From NCBI GenBank assembly GCA_006384855.1, contig VCJN01000810.1, positions 1 to 64,000 on the forward strand: a DNA stretch of 64,000 nt. The letters run 5' to 3'. Origin of the DNA: Tetraselmis striata (taxonomy: Eukaryota > Chlorophyta > Chlorodendrophyceae > Chlorodendrales > Chlorodendraceae). Position numbers and translations under genes: made by a program. Below, one piece after another: positions 13,801-25,600 of this stretch (the stretch's first letter is position 1; each line of letters begins with the position of its first letter). The notes under the pieces are model-generated. The model saw only the letters and a program-made list of their open reading frames with translations. It had not been told where the DNA came from and did not search any database.

Positions 13801-14582
13801 CCTTTCCAGCTTGTCCTGGTTGACGATCCTGAGGTGCATCCGCGCCCGCATGTGGACGATTCCTTCTTTCTGGTGCATTCCGTCCACAAGGATGAATATC
13901 GGCGGCGTGGGCAGCTTCCGCAATGGCTTCAGCTTCTTGCCTGCTGTGCTGGGGGAGGCGGCCTGCACATTGGCGCGGGCAGTGCGGCAGATCACGGTGG
14001 TTGCGTGGAATGCTGTTTCCTGTGCGACACGTGCCAGCCGGATCAGCTCCCGCACCTGCTTCGGCACGGTGTCTACAGTTCGGCTCACCTTTGGCGACTT
14101 TCTCCTAGAGTGGCCCTTGTAGCTGGCGCTCGAGGGCGGCCGGCCGGGGGACTCACTCGCTCTAGATGCACTGGACATGAGCCTGATCGACGGAGGCCGC
14201 TGCTGCTGCGGTGGACGCGGTACTGGTAGTGCAGTGGCAACCTCATCCCATGGCGACAAGCCATCCGCTGCATGCGCACAGCTCCATCAGTTTATTGCCA
14301 TCACACTGCGCGCCAGTCTCCCTCCCCCCTTCAACCCCCCCTCCTCCCCCGGCTGAAGCTTGCGCCCCTCGGAGTTCTGTGCCCAGAATCTACAGGGAGA
14401 GAGAGAGGAGGGGGGAGAGATCGTTGGAACGTGGCAGTCGCACCTGCAGCCGTCATCGCATCAGCTTCCGATGGCTCCACCATGTCGGACTGATGAGCTG
14501 TGTATTGACTAGCAAAACCACCGGATGCCGCAGCGGGCGCCCCGGCTGCACCCCACCAGCTTTCCGGTTGCCATGCGCTCAT
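1873..14582 (-). CDS. Multi-exon filamin/ABP280-repeat protein
   Basis: Probable cytoskeletal or surface scaffold built from filamin-type Ig repeats. About 1,600 aa in about 26 exons. Well-supported exons, 5' to 3': 14582-14444, 14267-13802, 13618-13432, 13114-13019, 12844-12713, 12471-12384, 12258-11970, 11178-11095, 10951-10785, 10357-10214, 10120-10034, 9720-9454, 9342-9253, 9086-8955, 8817-8551, 8411-8216, 8019-7874, 7749-7546, 7177-6965, 6801-6694, 5885-5658, 5379-4996 and 2267-1873. Repeat signatures recur: 'DKFGN', 'DRFGN', 'DRYGN' or 'DEFGN' opening a repeat, and 'GSYTVAYTPEVAGVYLM', 'AGSYVMEIRLNGK' or 'AGLFMLEVVLRGKHILGSPY' closing one. Nearly all joins keep phase. Unsettled parts are the 11.3-11.6 kb exons, the phase of the join into the exon at 10951, and the last junction (an exon near 4400-4215 is likely). 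The N-terminus is Ser/Pro-rich. No actin-binding CH domains are visible, unlike animal filamins. The C-terminal exon is helical and Glu-rich. The start ATG at 14582 is the best candidate but is unproven. Confidence 0.8.
2917..3051 (-). repeat. Degenerate copy of a coding repeat (see 58623-58919)
   Basis: This lies in the roughly 2 kb non-coding interval before the last exon of the filamin-repeat gene. It shares the blocks TGCTTTCCG, ATCGATTCACAATACG, ATCTGTCAGTTTTCTTTC and TGCCGAACT with 58673-58800. Read on minus it gives a broken version of the same peptide (a VRQ... then KKTD... then ES.EYI pattern with stops). Confidence 0.7.
4627..4722 (+). repeat. Dispersed repeat family A, copy 2
   Basis: This is the second copy of the repeat at 1306-1415, in the same orientation. 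It lies within the filamin-repeat gene between coding blocks, so it is intronic. Confidence 0.7.
6661..6690. repeat. G-rich homopolymer at a 5' splice site
   Basis: Ten G, one T, then nineteen G. On the sense (minus) strand this is a C-run that begins directly after the donor of the filamin exon ending at 6694, giving a donor that reads GTGCCCCC. Confidence 0.9.
11509..11536. repeat. 28-nt C homopolymer
   Basis: Uninterrupted run of about 28 C inside a non-coding interval of the filamin-repeat gene (G-run on the sense strand), next to a probable exon that begins near 11500. Confidence 0.9.
12989..13013. repeat. 25-nt G homopolymer next to a donor site
   Basis: About 25 uninterrupted G. On the sense strand it is a C-run directly downstream of the donor GTAAG of the filamin exon 13114-13019. 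Confidence 0.9.
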
Positions 14583-15682
14583 AACCCTTGCCCTGCCTCC
14601 TGAACAAGTAACGCACCAGCAAGCCCTGTTCTCACATCCTGAAGATGGCACAGTAGTAGCTAGAGTCAGCCTGCCAGCCGACGTATAAACATACGCTGCG
14701 CTTCACCCTGCTCGGTGCTGGTTGCGACCATCCCCATGACGCTGCAGTAGGGGGGGGGGCGGGGGTCTGCAGGTCCTGGCAATATGGCTGCGCCGTAGCA
14801 ACTAATCATGATAGTCAGCTGGAGACATCAGCTACTTGCCTGTTGCAGGCTCTCGCAAGCACCAGCGGCGGCCAGGCTGTACCGCAAAGGATGGGTGCGA
14901 CGAGGCTGCCGCCAACCTCTGACGCTTTAAGGACTGAAGCCGCGACAAGTTAGCGCAGCCAGAGCAACGGTCCGGATAGTCACCGTCCCCCCCTGCGACT
15001 GAAGGATATATGTCAGGCAGTCTGAGGAGCCCAGCGAGGGTGACTTGTACATATTTCCCCAGGCGTGCTCTACACTCGGCCGCGCTAAAACAAGTCGTTG
15101 TCTTCCGACTTCCGGCATGGCAACCACATCACATGACAACGCCGCGACCGTACATGTGCGGCTGCTACGAATACGGGTTTAGGGTTTACATTACAAATTG
15201 ATTATCGGGCATGCTGCTAGCTCATGTAATTATATTATCGGGCATATCAGTTTGTAATGCAAGGATTGTCATGGGTCTACTTCTCATACAGCATCGTCAC
15301 CGTATCCCAGGAAACTGCTCTGCGGGTTACGATGACAAATGAATGACTCCAGCTGCGCGCCGGCACCGTAGGTCCCGGCACCAGTTGCGACTGAAATACA
15401 AGTGCAGGTAATGCGGGTAATTATTAGTTAATGTGCGGTAGGCGGGGCCTTTTAAAGTAGTTATTTTGACGTTTTAAAGCACTAATGGTACGATTAGACG
15501 CGCGCAATGAGATACCATGTTCCGACCGCCTCAGCATTTAATTTGTGAACAACAGGATACTGCTATTTTGATGGCAGTGTTTTAGACGGTGATCCAACAG
15601 TGTTGGAAATTCCGTCACTAACCTTCAATTAGTCTTGCGAAATGCTTCGGCAATTTGCTTGATGACTATAACGGAGCGTCGC

Positions 15683-15783
15683 CTACCCCGGGCTTTCCGT
15701 AACTGGATTGCTGCCTAGACGGCCGTCGTAGAGACGCTGCAAGGGTTTCACTGGTGCCAGTCCTGTCCCGGGGGCGAAAAAAA
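15683..15783 (+). repeat. Short interspersed repeat family B, copy 1
   Basis: About 100 nt, opening with GTCGCCTACCCCGGGCTTTC and closing with CAGTCCTGTCCCGGGGGCG followed by an A-run. Other copies: 36785-36872, 37196-37342, 37668-37735 (reverse) and 48165-48297 (reverse), plus 3' end fragments near 37066 and 32423. The fixed 3' end with an A-rich tail resembles a SINE. I could not find convincing pol III A and B boxes. Confidence 0.75.
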
Positions 15784-16234
15784 CATCAGGATACTGCTAT
15801 TAACACATTAAATGGGACAGATGCGCAAATATAATGTCACCCTACCTGTAGTCGCACATAAACAATTTATCATGCCGGGTGTGGACTTAGCACCTATACT
15901 AAAATCAGACTTTGTTATTAAGAAGCCTTCACTAAAATCAGACTTTTCCCGCCCGCCCTTCCGGGACAGAACAAAAACCAGACGACGACTATAATTTCGC
16001 TAAATAAATAGTAGGATTATCGGTTATCGACTTATCTCGGGGAGAGAGTCGATATGTCTTTAAATACCTAGATATCGCCGGGCGGAGAACGTGTATTTAG
16101 CGACTGTATGTTATTTGGCCGGGATATACCGGTAGTACTTACAGTAGTACTTACCGTGGGGGCCGAACGGTACAGCTGTACTACGGGTAATACGCAGCCC
16201 GCCAGCAGGAGCCCGCCCCCCACGCGGCATGTGA

Positions 16235-16270
16235 TGCGCTATGGATATGCGCTATGCGCTATGCGCTATC
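16235..16270 (+). repeat. Short tandem repeat (ATGCGCT)n
   Basis: Several near-perfect copies of a 7-nt unit ATGCGCT, upstream of the methyltransferase gene. Confidence 0.7.
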
Positions 16271-16909
16271 GAACTACTGTACAGTTGAAGCACCCGCCTG
16301 TTGCTTGGTAGGTGCGCGGGCTATAGGTATCCACTCAGTGCGGCCGGCACCTACCCGGCTACTGCGGAAAATAGACGCGGCGCAGAGCTTCGCAGGGGAC
16401 TCCTGATACGGTGTCTTGCACGTACCCGCTTCGTCTGGCGCGGTCACCGAGATAATTCGCGTGGTTTACATAAGCTGCGCGTGGTGTGGCGGAGGCCGTC
16501 GTGCCCGGGTAGCACTTTGCTGCGCAGCGGGTAAAGGCCCAGTAACAGTGATGCAGCGTACGTCGTGCGAGCACGCAATTCCACCTCGCCTTGTGCATGC
16601 ACCCAAAAACCTGGCTGCCGGACCGAGAATATCGCATCTAGAGCAGTTGGCTCGTACAAAATACCCTGCGCTCTGTCGTGGCTTGTCGGGACACTCGTCG
16701 GCCACGTCACGCCGCACCAAACGCGTTTCGCAACATGCACGGTGCTAGACGACAAACGGTGGTGCCTCATTTCCAATATGTATGGGGGGAGCCCTAGAAT
16801 ATTGCTCCCTCTCAGACACACTGAAAATGTTGGCTCTGTCATGCTGGGCAGGTGCGTGAGAAGGCTGGCAGAGAGTAAAGCCTGAAGGGCCATAGCAACG
16901 GTGGTTGCG

Positions 16910-18398
16910 ATGGAGCGCAAGGGCGGGAGGCCGCCCACAGGCAAGGCGAGCGGAGAGATTCAGGCATATGCTGGGAACTACTATCCCCGTGTACTGACCA
17001 TTGGCGGGGAGGAGGTGGTCATCGCGGAGGCATCCATCAATGGCAGCACCGGCACTGAGATGTGGCGAGTGGCGGAGCACCTTGTCAGGTACCAGCTTGC
17101 GCTGTTAGTCGCACAGTTGGCATCTGCTGGCTGTCCGAACCTGCCCCATCCTCATCCCTTCACGCCTGCATGCTATGTCAGGGTATTCGAGCATGAGCTT
17201 GAGCCAGGGATGCTGTATGGTAAGCGGGCGATCGAGCTCGGTTGTGGCTGCGGGGTCCTTGGCATCGCCATTGCCGTTCTCAGCCAAGGTGCGCCGGCTC
17301 ATGTGACGCACAGCCCGCTGTTTCCCGGGCAATTCAGCATCGCCGACTGTTGCGGGTCATGCGCAGAGATGCTGCCAACAAACGGGAGACGATTGCACCA
17401 GTGGTATTCTGATTGCGACCCGCACGGCCGCACACTGTCAGGCAAGGCGCACGTGATTCTCACCGATCATGATGTGCGGGCGCTGGAGATGGCGAAGCTC
17501 AACGTGGAGCTGAATAATCTCTCACACTGCGTACAGGTATCGTAGCCCGAACCTGACAGTTGACGGCCAGGCAGGTGCTGTGCAGATGGCTGCAGTGAAT
17601 ACTGGCACGTTTCAGCTGTCCCACGTTGGTGATCGCGCTGTACTTGGCCCACAGGTCCGACGGCTGGTGTGGGGCAGCAGCGTGGCCAGCCTGGTGCAGA
17701 ACGGCTGCTTTGACCTCATCCTTGGCAGTGACATCATCTACCATCCGCACTGTCTTCCAGAGGTGAGGCAGACTGGCCGCAACCGTTGCCCCCAGGAGCC
17801 TCCCTGTTGGCGAATGTCTTCCTGCGCTAGACCCGCATCCATGCTCTAACATTGATACTTATGTCACGGCCTTCAGCTGCACAAGACGATGTCTGAGCTC
17901 TCTGGGCCAGCCAGTACCATCCTGATGGCGCACGAGCACCGGCAGCCGGCACTTGAGCAGCGCTTCTACACCGACGCTGCCGCCAAGCATGGCTTCAAGT
18001 GTGACCGTATCAAGCGCCGCTACCTCGACCGGCGTGAAGATTCATCACTGATGTCAGTGTATCAGCTTAAAAAGGCTGCCAGCAGGCCGCAGAGTGCAGC
18101 CCCCTCCTACAATGGCTACCGTGTTGGTATGGCAGCCAGCCAGCGCCCCAGCACGGCAGCCAGCACGCGCCCCGGAACGGCAGCCAGCCAGCGTCCCATG
18201 TCGGCGATGCCAAAGATGGTACGCGAGGCGTCAAGCCGCCCTAGCACCGCCGCCTCGTACCGCCGCCCCTACAGCGCGCGTAGCAGTGGCTTCGATGTCC
18301 CTGCGCGGACGCGGAAGAACGCCAGTGAGGTGTACTCTGTTTCCTACCAGCAGCTCAACAAGTCGCTGGCGGCCATGTCCTCTAACTATGGCTACTAG
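16910..18398 (+). CDS. METTL21/Methyltransf_16-like protein lysine methyltransferase
   Basis: Probable SAM-dependent protein (lysine) methyltransferase of 336 aa. Exons: 16910-17088, 17182-17288, 17442-17536, 17655-17762 and 17877-18398. All four introns are GT-AG and all phases agree. Motif I reads ELGCGCGVLGIA (about residues 77-88). The acidic post-I strand is 'ILTDHD'. The DxxY motif typical of this family is DIIY (residues 153-156) in 'LILGSDIIYHP'. The last 100 or so residues are a Ser/Ala/Arg/Pro-rich tail with repeated 'RPSTAAS'/'RPGTAAS' units, which ordinary METTL21 proteins lack; it may be a basic, disordered targeting or microtubule-binding tail (inference). A GTG in frame 9 nt upstream exists, but the ATG at 16910 is preferred. 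The substrate cannot be predicted from sequence. The gene is convergent with the downstream Ap4A phosphorylase gene. Confidence 0.85.
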
Positions 18399-18936
18399 CC
18401 GTGCCTGGCGCAAGGCAGATCAAAGCCTCTGGCAGCCACTCCCACATAAGCGGTGTTGTATATTTAATCCCAATAAGCATTTTCATCACTCCTGCCGTAC
18501 TTGCATCGCACTGCATTGAAGCCCACCCTTCAGTGTGAGCCGGGTAACATTATTGCCTTCGGGTTGCATGTTGGCAAACGTTTCGCGGAACTTTGGCACT
18601 GCGTGCGTAACAGTCATATCCGACAGTGTGTAACCTTCGGAGATATCCACAGCTTTGGAAGGCGTGCACAGCGTACCAACATGCCCCCCATGTCCGGGGA
18701 GGATACCAGCCACGGAAAAAAAAACGCAGCTGCAGAGTGGGGAACAAAAGTGGGCCAGCATGTGCGGTCAATCTGAAAGAGCATGATGAGGTGCATTAAA
18801 TCTCAAAAATATGCGAATTCATGTCTCAAACTGCGCTGTCTCATCACCTGTAATGCTCCAACGGCAAAGACAACATGCCCACCAAGGGGCTTCTATGCAC
18901 GAGCCGCCCTCATGACAGCCTCCGCCCTCATGACGG
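18399..18936. other. Convergent intergenic region
   Basis: About 540 nt between the stops of the methyltransferase (plus) and the Ap4A phosphorylase (minus). It must hold both 3' UTRs and polyadenylation sites. No gene was seen. Confidence 0.6.
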
Positions 18937-20163
18937 TCACCACGGCTGCCCCACCTCCTCGAGGATGCTCATCCCTCCTCTCGCCTTCACAAAATCAACC
19001 TCCTGCTCACTGCGGCACAGAAACGTGCCCGCGAAGCCTAGCGCGTTTACAGCCAGCAGATCTGCCTTTTCTCTAGACCGCGGGAAGATGGCCATGAAGT
19101 CCTGAGAGAGGAGGGCGCAAAGGCCACGGCCCACGGAGGGTGTGAGAGCATATCATCAGCAGGAGCGGGCAGGTCACACCCCCCCATGGGCAGTCACACC
19201 CCAGTGCTTGAGGGGCAGTGGCATGTGCACTCAGAGTGTCAACGCACCTCGCATCCAAGCCAGTTGTACGACAAGGGCTCGTCCGCTGAGGCGCTGGTGG
19301 AGGCAGCGTCCAGCAGGCTGGCAAACGCGCTCGCCAGCTGGTCCGCGCTGGCACCGCTGGCGAGCTTGCAGCAGAACCCGCGGAAAGGCAGTGACCTGGT
19401 CTCGGCTACCTCAAAGGCCCGATTCGTGGCAACGTTGCTCAGGATGGCGGCTGCCGTTGTGGGGGCTGCGGGCTGGCCTTGCACAAAGGGGAGCGGAACA
19501 ATCTGCAGGATCCCAAGTGCGGCAAGTCAGTCCCTTGCCTGCTGGGCATCTACCAGCTTCACGCAGGTCACAAATTTGGGATGCATGTCCAGGGCAAGAA
19601 GCAGGCAAAACACAGTGAGGCTAAACTGCATACACACACATTACCTGGACATGCTTGTGCGGCTGGCTCCTGCCCGAATGCTCGCCGCAATTGAAGAAAC
19701 CCAGCCCTCCCTGCGGCATGCTGCGCAGCACTTTGAAAGTCGCATCGAGGTCGCATGCGTTCAAGGGGTCCGTCTGCGGCTGAAACTCCCGGGTGATCAC
19801 AATTGTATGGTGCTCCACCACGTTGAACTTGTTAAGCACCAGCGTGTGGGTGTCTGACAAGTGCCCCACGGTCAGCGCCTTCTCTGGCGGGTCAAACGGG
19901 TTGAATGGCTTGGCCGGGGACGCCGGGCCCGGTGCAGGCTCGGAGCTTGCGGCTGGCTTCTTCTTCAGTATTTCAGCCAGTCTGAGCACCCACGGCACTA
20001 CTGCCCCGCTGGAATCCTCTGTCAGCAGCGAGACTGTGCTGTCAATCTTCAATATGGCGCCAGAAGCATATGCTTCGGAGTAGACCGCGCATACTCCAGG
20101 CCATATGCTGTTTTGCTTTAAAATTGGCCCTGCATAGTTTGGATGCCAGGCTCTCAAAGGCAT
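18937..20163 (-). CDS. APA1: Ap4A phosphorylase / ATP adenylyltransferase (APA1/APA2 family)
   Basis: This enzyme family splits diadenosine tetraphosphate with phosphate into ATP and ADP. The model has three exons, 20163-19645, 19502-19248 and 19101-18937, all joined at phase 0 with GT-AG introns. It gives 312 aa, close to the roughly 320 aa of yeast Apa1/Apa2. Family blocks in order: 'NPFDPPEKALTVGHL', 'LNKFNVVEHHTIVITREF' (about residues 120-140), 'GLGFFNCGEHSGRSQPHKHVQ' with the histidine-triad-like HxHxQ (H169, H171, Q173) at the end of exon 1, then 'IVPLPF', 'SYNWL', 'FPRSRE' and 'VNALGFAG'. The start is the first in-frame ATG. A longer N-terminus, for instance a targeting peptide from an exon near 20.2-20.9 kb, cannot be excluded. 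Confidence 0.9.
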
Positions 20164-20931
20164 ATAAGTAATACGGTGAAGCACTGAGTGGGCACATCGC
20201 CCACAGGGGATATCACCACCTGGAGGCTGACGGAGCCTCCCCCCCCCCGGCTCTGAGCACAGTATCTCGAGGATACGCAGGACGTGGCACTATCAAATGT
20301 TGCTGAGACTGCACCTGCCAGTTTCAGAGCTTGCACGTCAACTTATCAAGCGATGCAAGGAGGTGTCTACCCGTACCTGATGCGTGGGTGTCAACGCAAT
20401 TTCGCTCCATTGCCTGGTTGCACAGCACGAAGCACCGATTCTCTTACTATAAACGCATCGACTGCCGGGGGAGTCAATAGCACCTTTGAAGGACTATGCG
20501 GGAGCATACCTTATCAACGTCTGAATCGGAGCGTGCACTACAAATGCTACTCGCAGTAGGACCTTGCAGTTTCTCAGCTGGCGTGCGCTTGCTAAGAAAA
20601 GGCGCGCCTTGTTTTCTGGCACCGGTGTGTACTCGCAGGCCCTCCGGAGCGCCAGCCCCTCCCCAGCCCCGGGAAGGCCTGAGTTGCCCCGCGCTCAAGA
20701 GGTGGGAACCAGTCAATTTCCACGCCATATGGTCGCTGATAGGCCACAGGTGTTCTTGGCGCAGGGCGTGAATGCCTGCGCGGCATAGAGCACCGGCAGG
20801 AGGGCAGAGCCAGTGACGGACGAACTGCGTGTTGGTCCGCCGTCTTTCCGGCCTTCAGTAGGAGAGCCCATCCGGCCCAGCCCATCGTCAATCGATTCTC
20901 GACGCTGTCATTCCTACCAGTACCGTATCCG

Positions 20932-20968
20932 AACCCTAAAAACCTAAAAAAACCCTAAAAACCTAAAC
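20932..20968 (+). repeat. Interstitial telomere-like motif
   Basis: Repeated CCCTAAAA and CCTAAA units, the complement of the TTTAGGG/TTTTAGGG telomere repeats of plants and green algae. Too short and degenerate to be a telomere. Confidence 0.5.
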
Positions 20969-21164
20969 ATCAGTACCGTATCCGAACCAGCACCGTAATC
21001 CCTATGAGTACCTGTACCTGTGTGAATTACGAAAAGGGCAGTTCCCCAGAATTAGAAAACCTCCCCGATCATAAATCTTGAATTCTAGATAATGTATCTG
21101 TATCTATATAGAGATTAGAAGGAATAAATACCTAATAATCATTCCTTGATGATGGTTGCTATGT

Positions 21165-21402
21165 GGGTGTGTATATATTAGTAAATTTCCCGGACATGCT
21201 TCATCGCGGCCAGACGGTCATAGATCTGATCAAATGCACTACAATTTTGAATTCTAAAGATACCTGGATTGGAAGGAAATACGGAATACTCCTTAATGAT
21301 AAATGAAATATATCATAAAAAAGTCTCTATATGTAAAATTCTCGGACACGGTTCATATCACGGTCAGATGGTCATATCTGATCATATGCATTATAATGCA
21401 GG
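21165..21402 (+). repeat. Degenerate direct duplication (~75 nt unit)
   Basis: The unit CCCGGACATGCTTCATCGCG, then GGTCATAGATCTGATC and ATGCACTACAATT, recurs about 155 nt downstream as CTCGGACACGGTTCATATCA, then GGTCATATCTGATC and ATGCATTATAAT. It is AT-rich and non-coding. Confidence 0.65.
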
Positions 21403-21922
21403 GCCATTCCAAAATAATTGTGACTCCCCGGAGAGGCAGTAGCAGGGGTAACCCCTGGTAGCAGTCACTATCGTTGTTGTTTGTGAGTGGGTGCTGGTGC
21501 CTGTCCTGCCCGGACGGCCCCGCCCTGTCGCTACAGCTAGTAAGGATTACCTGGTAAGGATTACCGGTGCCCTGCGTGCCCTCTTTCGATACTGCACTCT
21601 CGGGATATTGCCAAGGAAGTGAAGCGTCCTTGTCGCCGAGGAGTATCGCGGAGGTGTCGCTACCAGTACTGGTGTGAATCACTGGTGTCGCTGCTGGTAA
21701 TACTATACTCCCCCCTGCTACTACAGATATAAATATCTCCTTACGAGTTGTCGCGCTCAGCTCAGCCTGCTGATGGCGCTGCTTCCGCAACAAAAATACT
21801 GCAGCAAAAAATGCAGTAGCGACTAAACTGTCGCGGTTCAAATAGCATGATACAATATTGAATATTGTTGCTGCAAGAAGCAACATTTCGCCTCCCCTCC
21901 CCTTGGCCGCTATCCGCCATAC

Positions 21923-21946
21923 TATCTATCTATCTATCTATCTATA
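21923..21946 (+). repeat. (ATCT)n microsatellite
   Basis: Perfect short run of ATCT units in the SPO11 upstream region. Confidence 0.85.
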
Positions 21947-22656
21947 CATCAAGTTCATAGCAAGGCCGTGCCTACAGCATACAGAGTTAGAGTGCAAGTT
22001 CGGCCACCCGCCTTGGTATAGCAATGCCGCCCTTTCCGGCAAGACAGTACCCGTAGCTAGTAAGAGGACGTAAGGAGTTGTAACCCGGGCCATACCGTCG
22101 GAGATTAGGGGCCCGAGTGCCGGAAGTTGGCCGGCACCAGCATAGCCTGTTCTGTGCATCAGAGCCAGTACAGCAGCGCCAGCAGCAGCTGCTCGGCACA
22201 GTGGCTGAGAAAATCAACTCCCTTGCATGATAGCTCGAAAATTTACACACGCCGCGACCTCTACACAGCTGCAAGCGCGACAGTTTTTAAACATATACCG
22301 AAAGTGGAACCAGTCAGCTGAGCAGGAGGGAGATTCGTGGCGGGGCGGGAGCAAAAGTGCCCAGTCTCGTCATTACGCAGCACCAGCGGGTACGATTATG
22401 CGGGTGTTCGAGATCATCTAGAGAGATTTAACTCGGGAAGCTATGAACAATGTGCAGTGCCGATGCGGCGAAATGTTCTCAAACTGTCTGACGTCCCGTC
22501 GTGCCACTATTACTAGGGCTCCAATATGCGGCTGTGAGCTCGAGTCTGCTGTCAGTCTGACAGACAACACTGCTCGGACAGCAAACGCTATTACACCAGC
22601 TTTCTTCATTAGAGACCTACGCAGTGACCGCGAAATATCGAGCTTCTACTACAGGC

Positions 22657-25600
22657 ATGACACGCCCGCCGAGAGGTCGTCCACAAACATTGGGTCCCAG
22701 CTATGCTACCCAAGGCATTCGGCGGCACCCCTGGACAGAAGCCCAACGCGCGTCAACTGCAAGGCGTCTTCGGAGCGTGATGCAGCGCTTCAGGCTCGTC
22801 GCAGAAAGCGGTGCAGTGCCGCAGCTTGTTGTGGTGAGAGGCTCTTCCAGGAGTTCCAGGGAGCTTACACATGTCGTTTACACATCTTGTCAGTGCCAAC
22901 TTGTCGTAGGACTTGAGCGAAACTGTTGAGATCCTTTGATTGCAAATACTGTTGAACTCTCACTAGTGAAACCTCGCACATTAGTACATGATTCCCGAGG
23001 TCATTAGTCAAGCTTTGATGACGCTAAGACTGTCATACCATGCCACAGTGCTGTGATTGTATATGGTCCTTTACCAGGCAAAACACGACTATGGCTTGTG
23101 GACAATGCCTTACAAACTGAGTCCTACCCGCACGCCACTTTTTTTACCCCCTGAAACTGTAACAGAGAGGCAGGAATCTGAGCCCCATTCCCAGCACAAG
23201 AGGATGCAGAGGATCATTCACATACGTGAGAGGTGTGAGCCTTGCCTCCCCATGTGCCTTGTAAGTTTCCGACATGTTGATTTGAGTCTATGCCTGGAGC
23301 CTCTGCCTGATGCTAACTGTAAAAGCTAGCATGGAAAGTTCAATGACAAGAAGGCACATCGTCTACCGGTATACACACCACTGTAGCACACACTGATGGT
23401 TCATACTCAGAAAACTGTTACGATATGAGAGACATACCATGCGACACCATACAAATGATTCATGACAGTCTGCCTGATACGAGATTCACCAGAGCTGCTG
23501 AAACTCGAAAAGCTCAATCTTGCTGTTTTGGGGGCTTTTGGAAATTCCTTTCTGATATCTATTTGGGCACACACGCTTCGCATTTCCCGCCTCTGACTCC
23601 TTGCTACCCCCCCCCCCCCCCCCCTGCAGTTATGCTGGTCTTGCTGCTTGCGGAGATGTTGCTGAAAGAGGGGAAAACTGCTACGCAGCGAGACATATTT
23701 TACAGGTCCTATGTCCTTTCTCTGCAATGCTATATCCACATTCTGATGCATTTGCATATGCAAGAACAATGTGCATTTCTCTAACGCTACATGTTGCCTT
23801 TTGCAGGCTCAAAGGGCTCTTTCCGATATTCAAGAATGCCACGCAGGTCAACAACGCCATATGCTTGGCTGCAATTTTCATGCATACGCCACGCTACGGG
23901 TAAGCCTCAAACGCTGCATCTGTCGGACAAAGCCTCGGTTGCTATTTGCTGCACACTGACTGTGCTTCAACTGACCGATGTACTGTTGCCTGGGGGACTA
24001 CAATATCACTTTTCTGCAAACGCTATAGCCTTGGAATGACATGCAGGTAAGTTGCGCAGCACGCACAGGAAATGCATTTCACATTGAATCTGGAATTCTG
24101 GATTGCTTTTTCATTTCCCTCAAGTAATCAGCAAAGGCCTTCTACATCATATGCATGGCATCGCTGTCTACCAGACTTTTCCCATCAGATTGATTTGCTC
24201 GGTTACAACTAAAATTACTTGTACTGGAGTCTGAGCCCCATTTTCATCATACTTTTATGCAATCGTTGCGAACATTTGATTGGCAGCAGCTTCCTGTTTT
24301 CCTGTCGTTTTCTGGCATGACTCCCTTGGCTTGTTTCATTGCTCGTTTCTGGATACTTGGTTTCATTGCTGGGATGCTGGACTAATTGATTGAGTGATTG
24401 TGTCATTCCCGGATCGCATGCAGCTCTCGAGGCGCGTTTGCAGGATCCTTTCTGATTCAGGTACGGCAGTACAACTGTTGTCAGTAAAACGTGCAGTTGC
24501 TGATGCTCCTGACACGCATTGGATGGGGTGTGGCACCTGAGCACATGGCGTAACAGCAGTCGTTATGTTCAGGAGAACATGTCATCGGTCGGAATGCTTG
24601 ACGCCTCCCAGTGCACAACTGGTGGCGGCTTTCAGATCCCAGGTACCTGCTGCAGTAGTGATATCTCTTTTGAATGCATACATATGTATGTGCCATGATC
24701 AGCAAAGCTGTTAGAAAAGGTTTCAGAAAACAGTGAGACTCTTACGACTATGTACCGCTGCTAGTACACCTTCATTCTTGCGTGATTGCACCATGTAACT
24801 TCCCGTCAGATAAGAATACAAGTTTGCACAAGTTTCACGCGGCGCACAAGGTTCACTGGCAGTGCTCACTCGCACATTCATACTGCAGCAGTCAACGGAG
24901 TACTATAAGCTGACTGATGGCAATTGGTTCTACAACATGCAGTTACTGATTTGCGATGGACGGCTGACATCTACAACAGTCTTTCTTGTTTGATATTGTG
25001 TCGCCAAGTGTCCCATGCTGCTGCAACCCCAATGATGCGAATGCTGCCTGAGCTGCAGGGGATCCAAACGCGGTCTTGAGCTACGTCTTCATTGGCAGAT
25101 GTGAATGCGTGAGTGCTGTCCCAGCCTCGTTCATTTGCTGATAGTAACTGGGACAGAGACATCACTTGCCATGTTTCAATATAACGGGAACTGATCCGAT
25201 TTGCCATCCTCCAAAATCCTATCCTCTTTGCAGATGAAATTTTGAGGTCAATACACGTTTTCTTTCAATGAAACCATGGACACCTCCGCCCCCTTTTCAC
25301 TTTTTTCAGGGTCGACATACTGACTGCGCTCTCTATCCTACGCGCAGATTCTTATTATTGAGAAGGATGCTGTGTTTCAGAGGCTGGTGGAAGACAGAAT
25401 ATTCGACACGGTATGTTCTGCACCCGCGTACACTGTATTGCTAAAGCCTGTGTCTGTTGCCCAATGTGACCGATACCCTTCCTGGCGCCCACTGCATGGC
25501 CGCAGATCCCCTGCGCGCTGATAACAGGCAAGGGATTCCCAGATGTTTGCACAAGGATGTTCGCCAGCTGCCTCAGCAAAGCTATGCCCAATGCTCCAGT

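Larger units (their letters stand above)
14583..16909. other. Divergent intergenic region
   Basis: Lies between the probable start of the filamin-repeat gene (minus) and the methyltransferase gene (plus), so it should hold both promoters. No clear TATA box can be assigned. It contains a short interspersed element copy near 15683-15783, a doubled CTAAAATCAGACTTT near 15900-15945, and a short tandem repeat near 16235-16270. No convincing coding exon was seen. Confidence 0.55.
20164..22656. other. Intergenic region upstream of APA1 and SPO11
   Basis: A divergent region holding the promoters of the Ap4A phosphorylase (minus) and SPO11 (plus). It contains telomere-like CCCTAAAA motifs (about 20932-20968), a degenerate direct duplication (21165-21258 against 21325-21402) and an (ATCT)n microsatellite (about 21923-21946). 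An open minus-strand stretch near 20470-20890 looks protein-like, but no splice-compatible link to the Ap4A phosphorylase was found. Confidence 0.5.

Noticed and set aside
13342-14229. Plus-strand open frame of 295 codons
   Set aside because: It lies antisense to two filamin-gene exons whose minus-strand reading contains a clear filamin repeat and phase-consistent splice sites.
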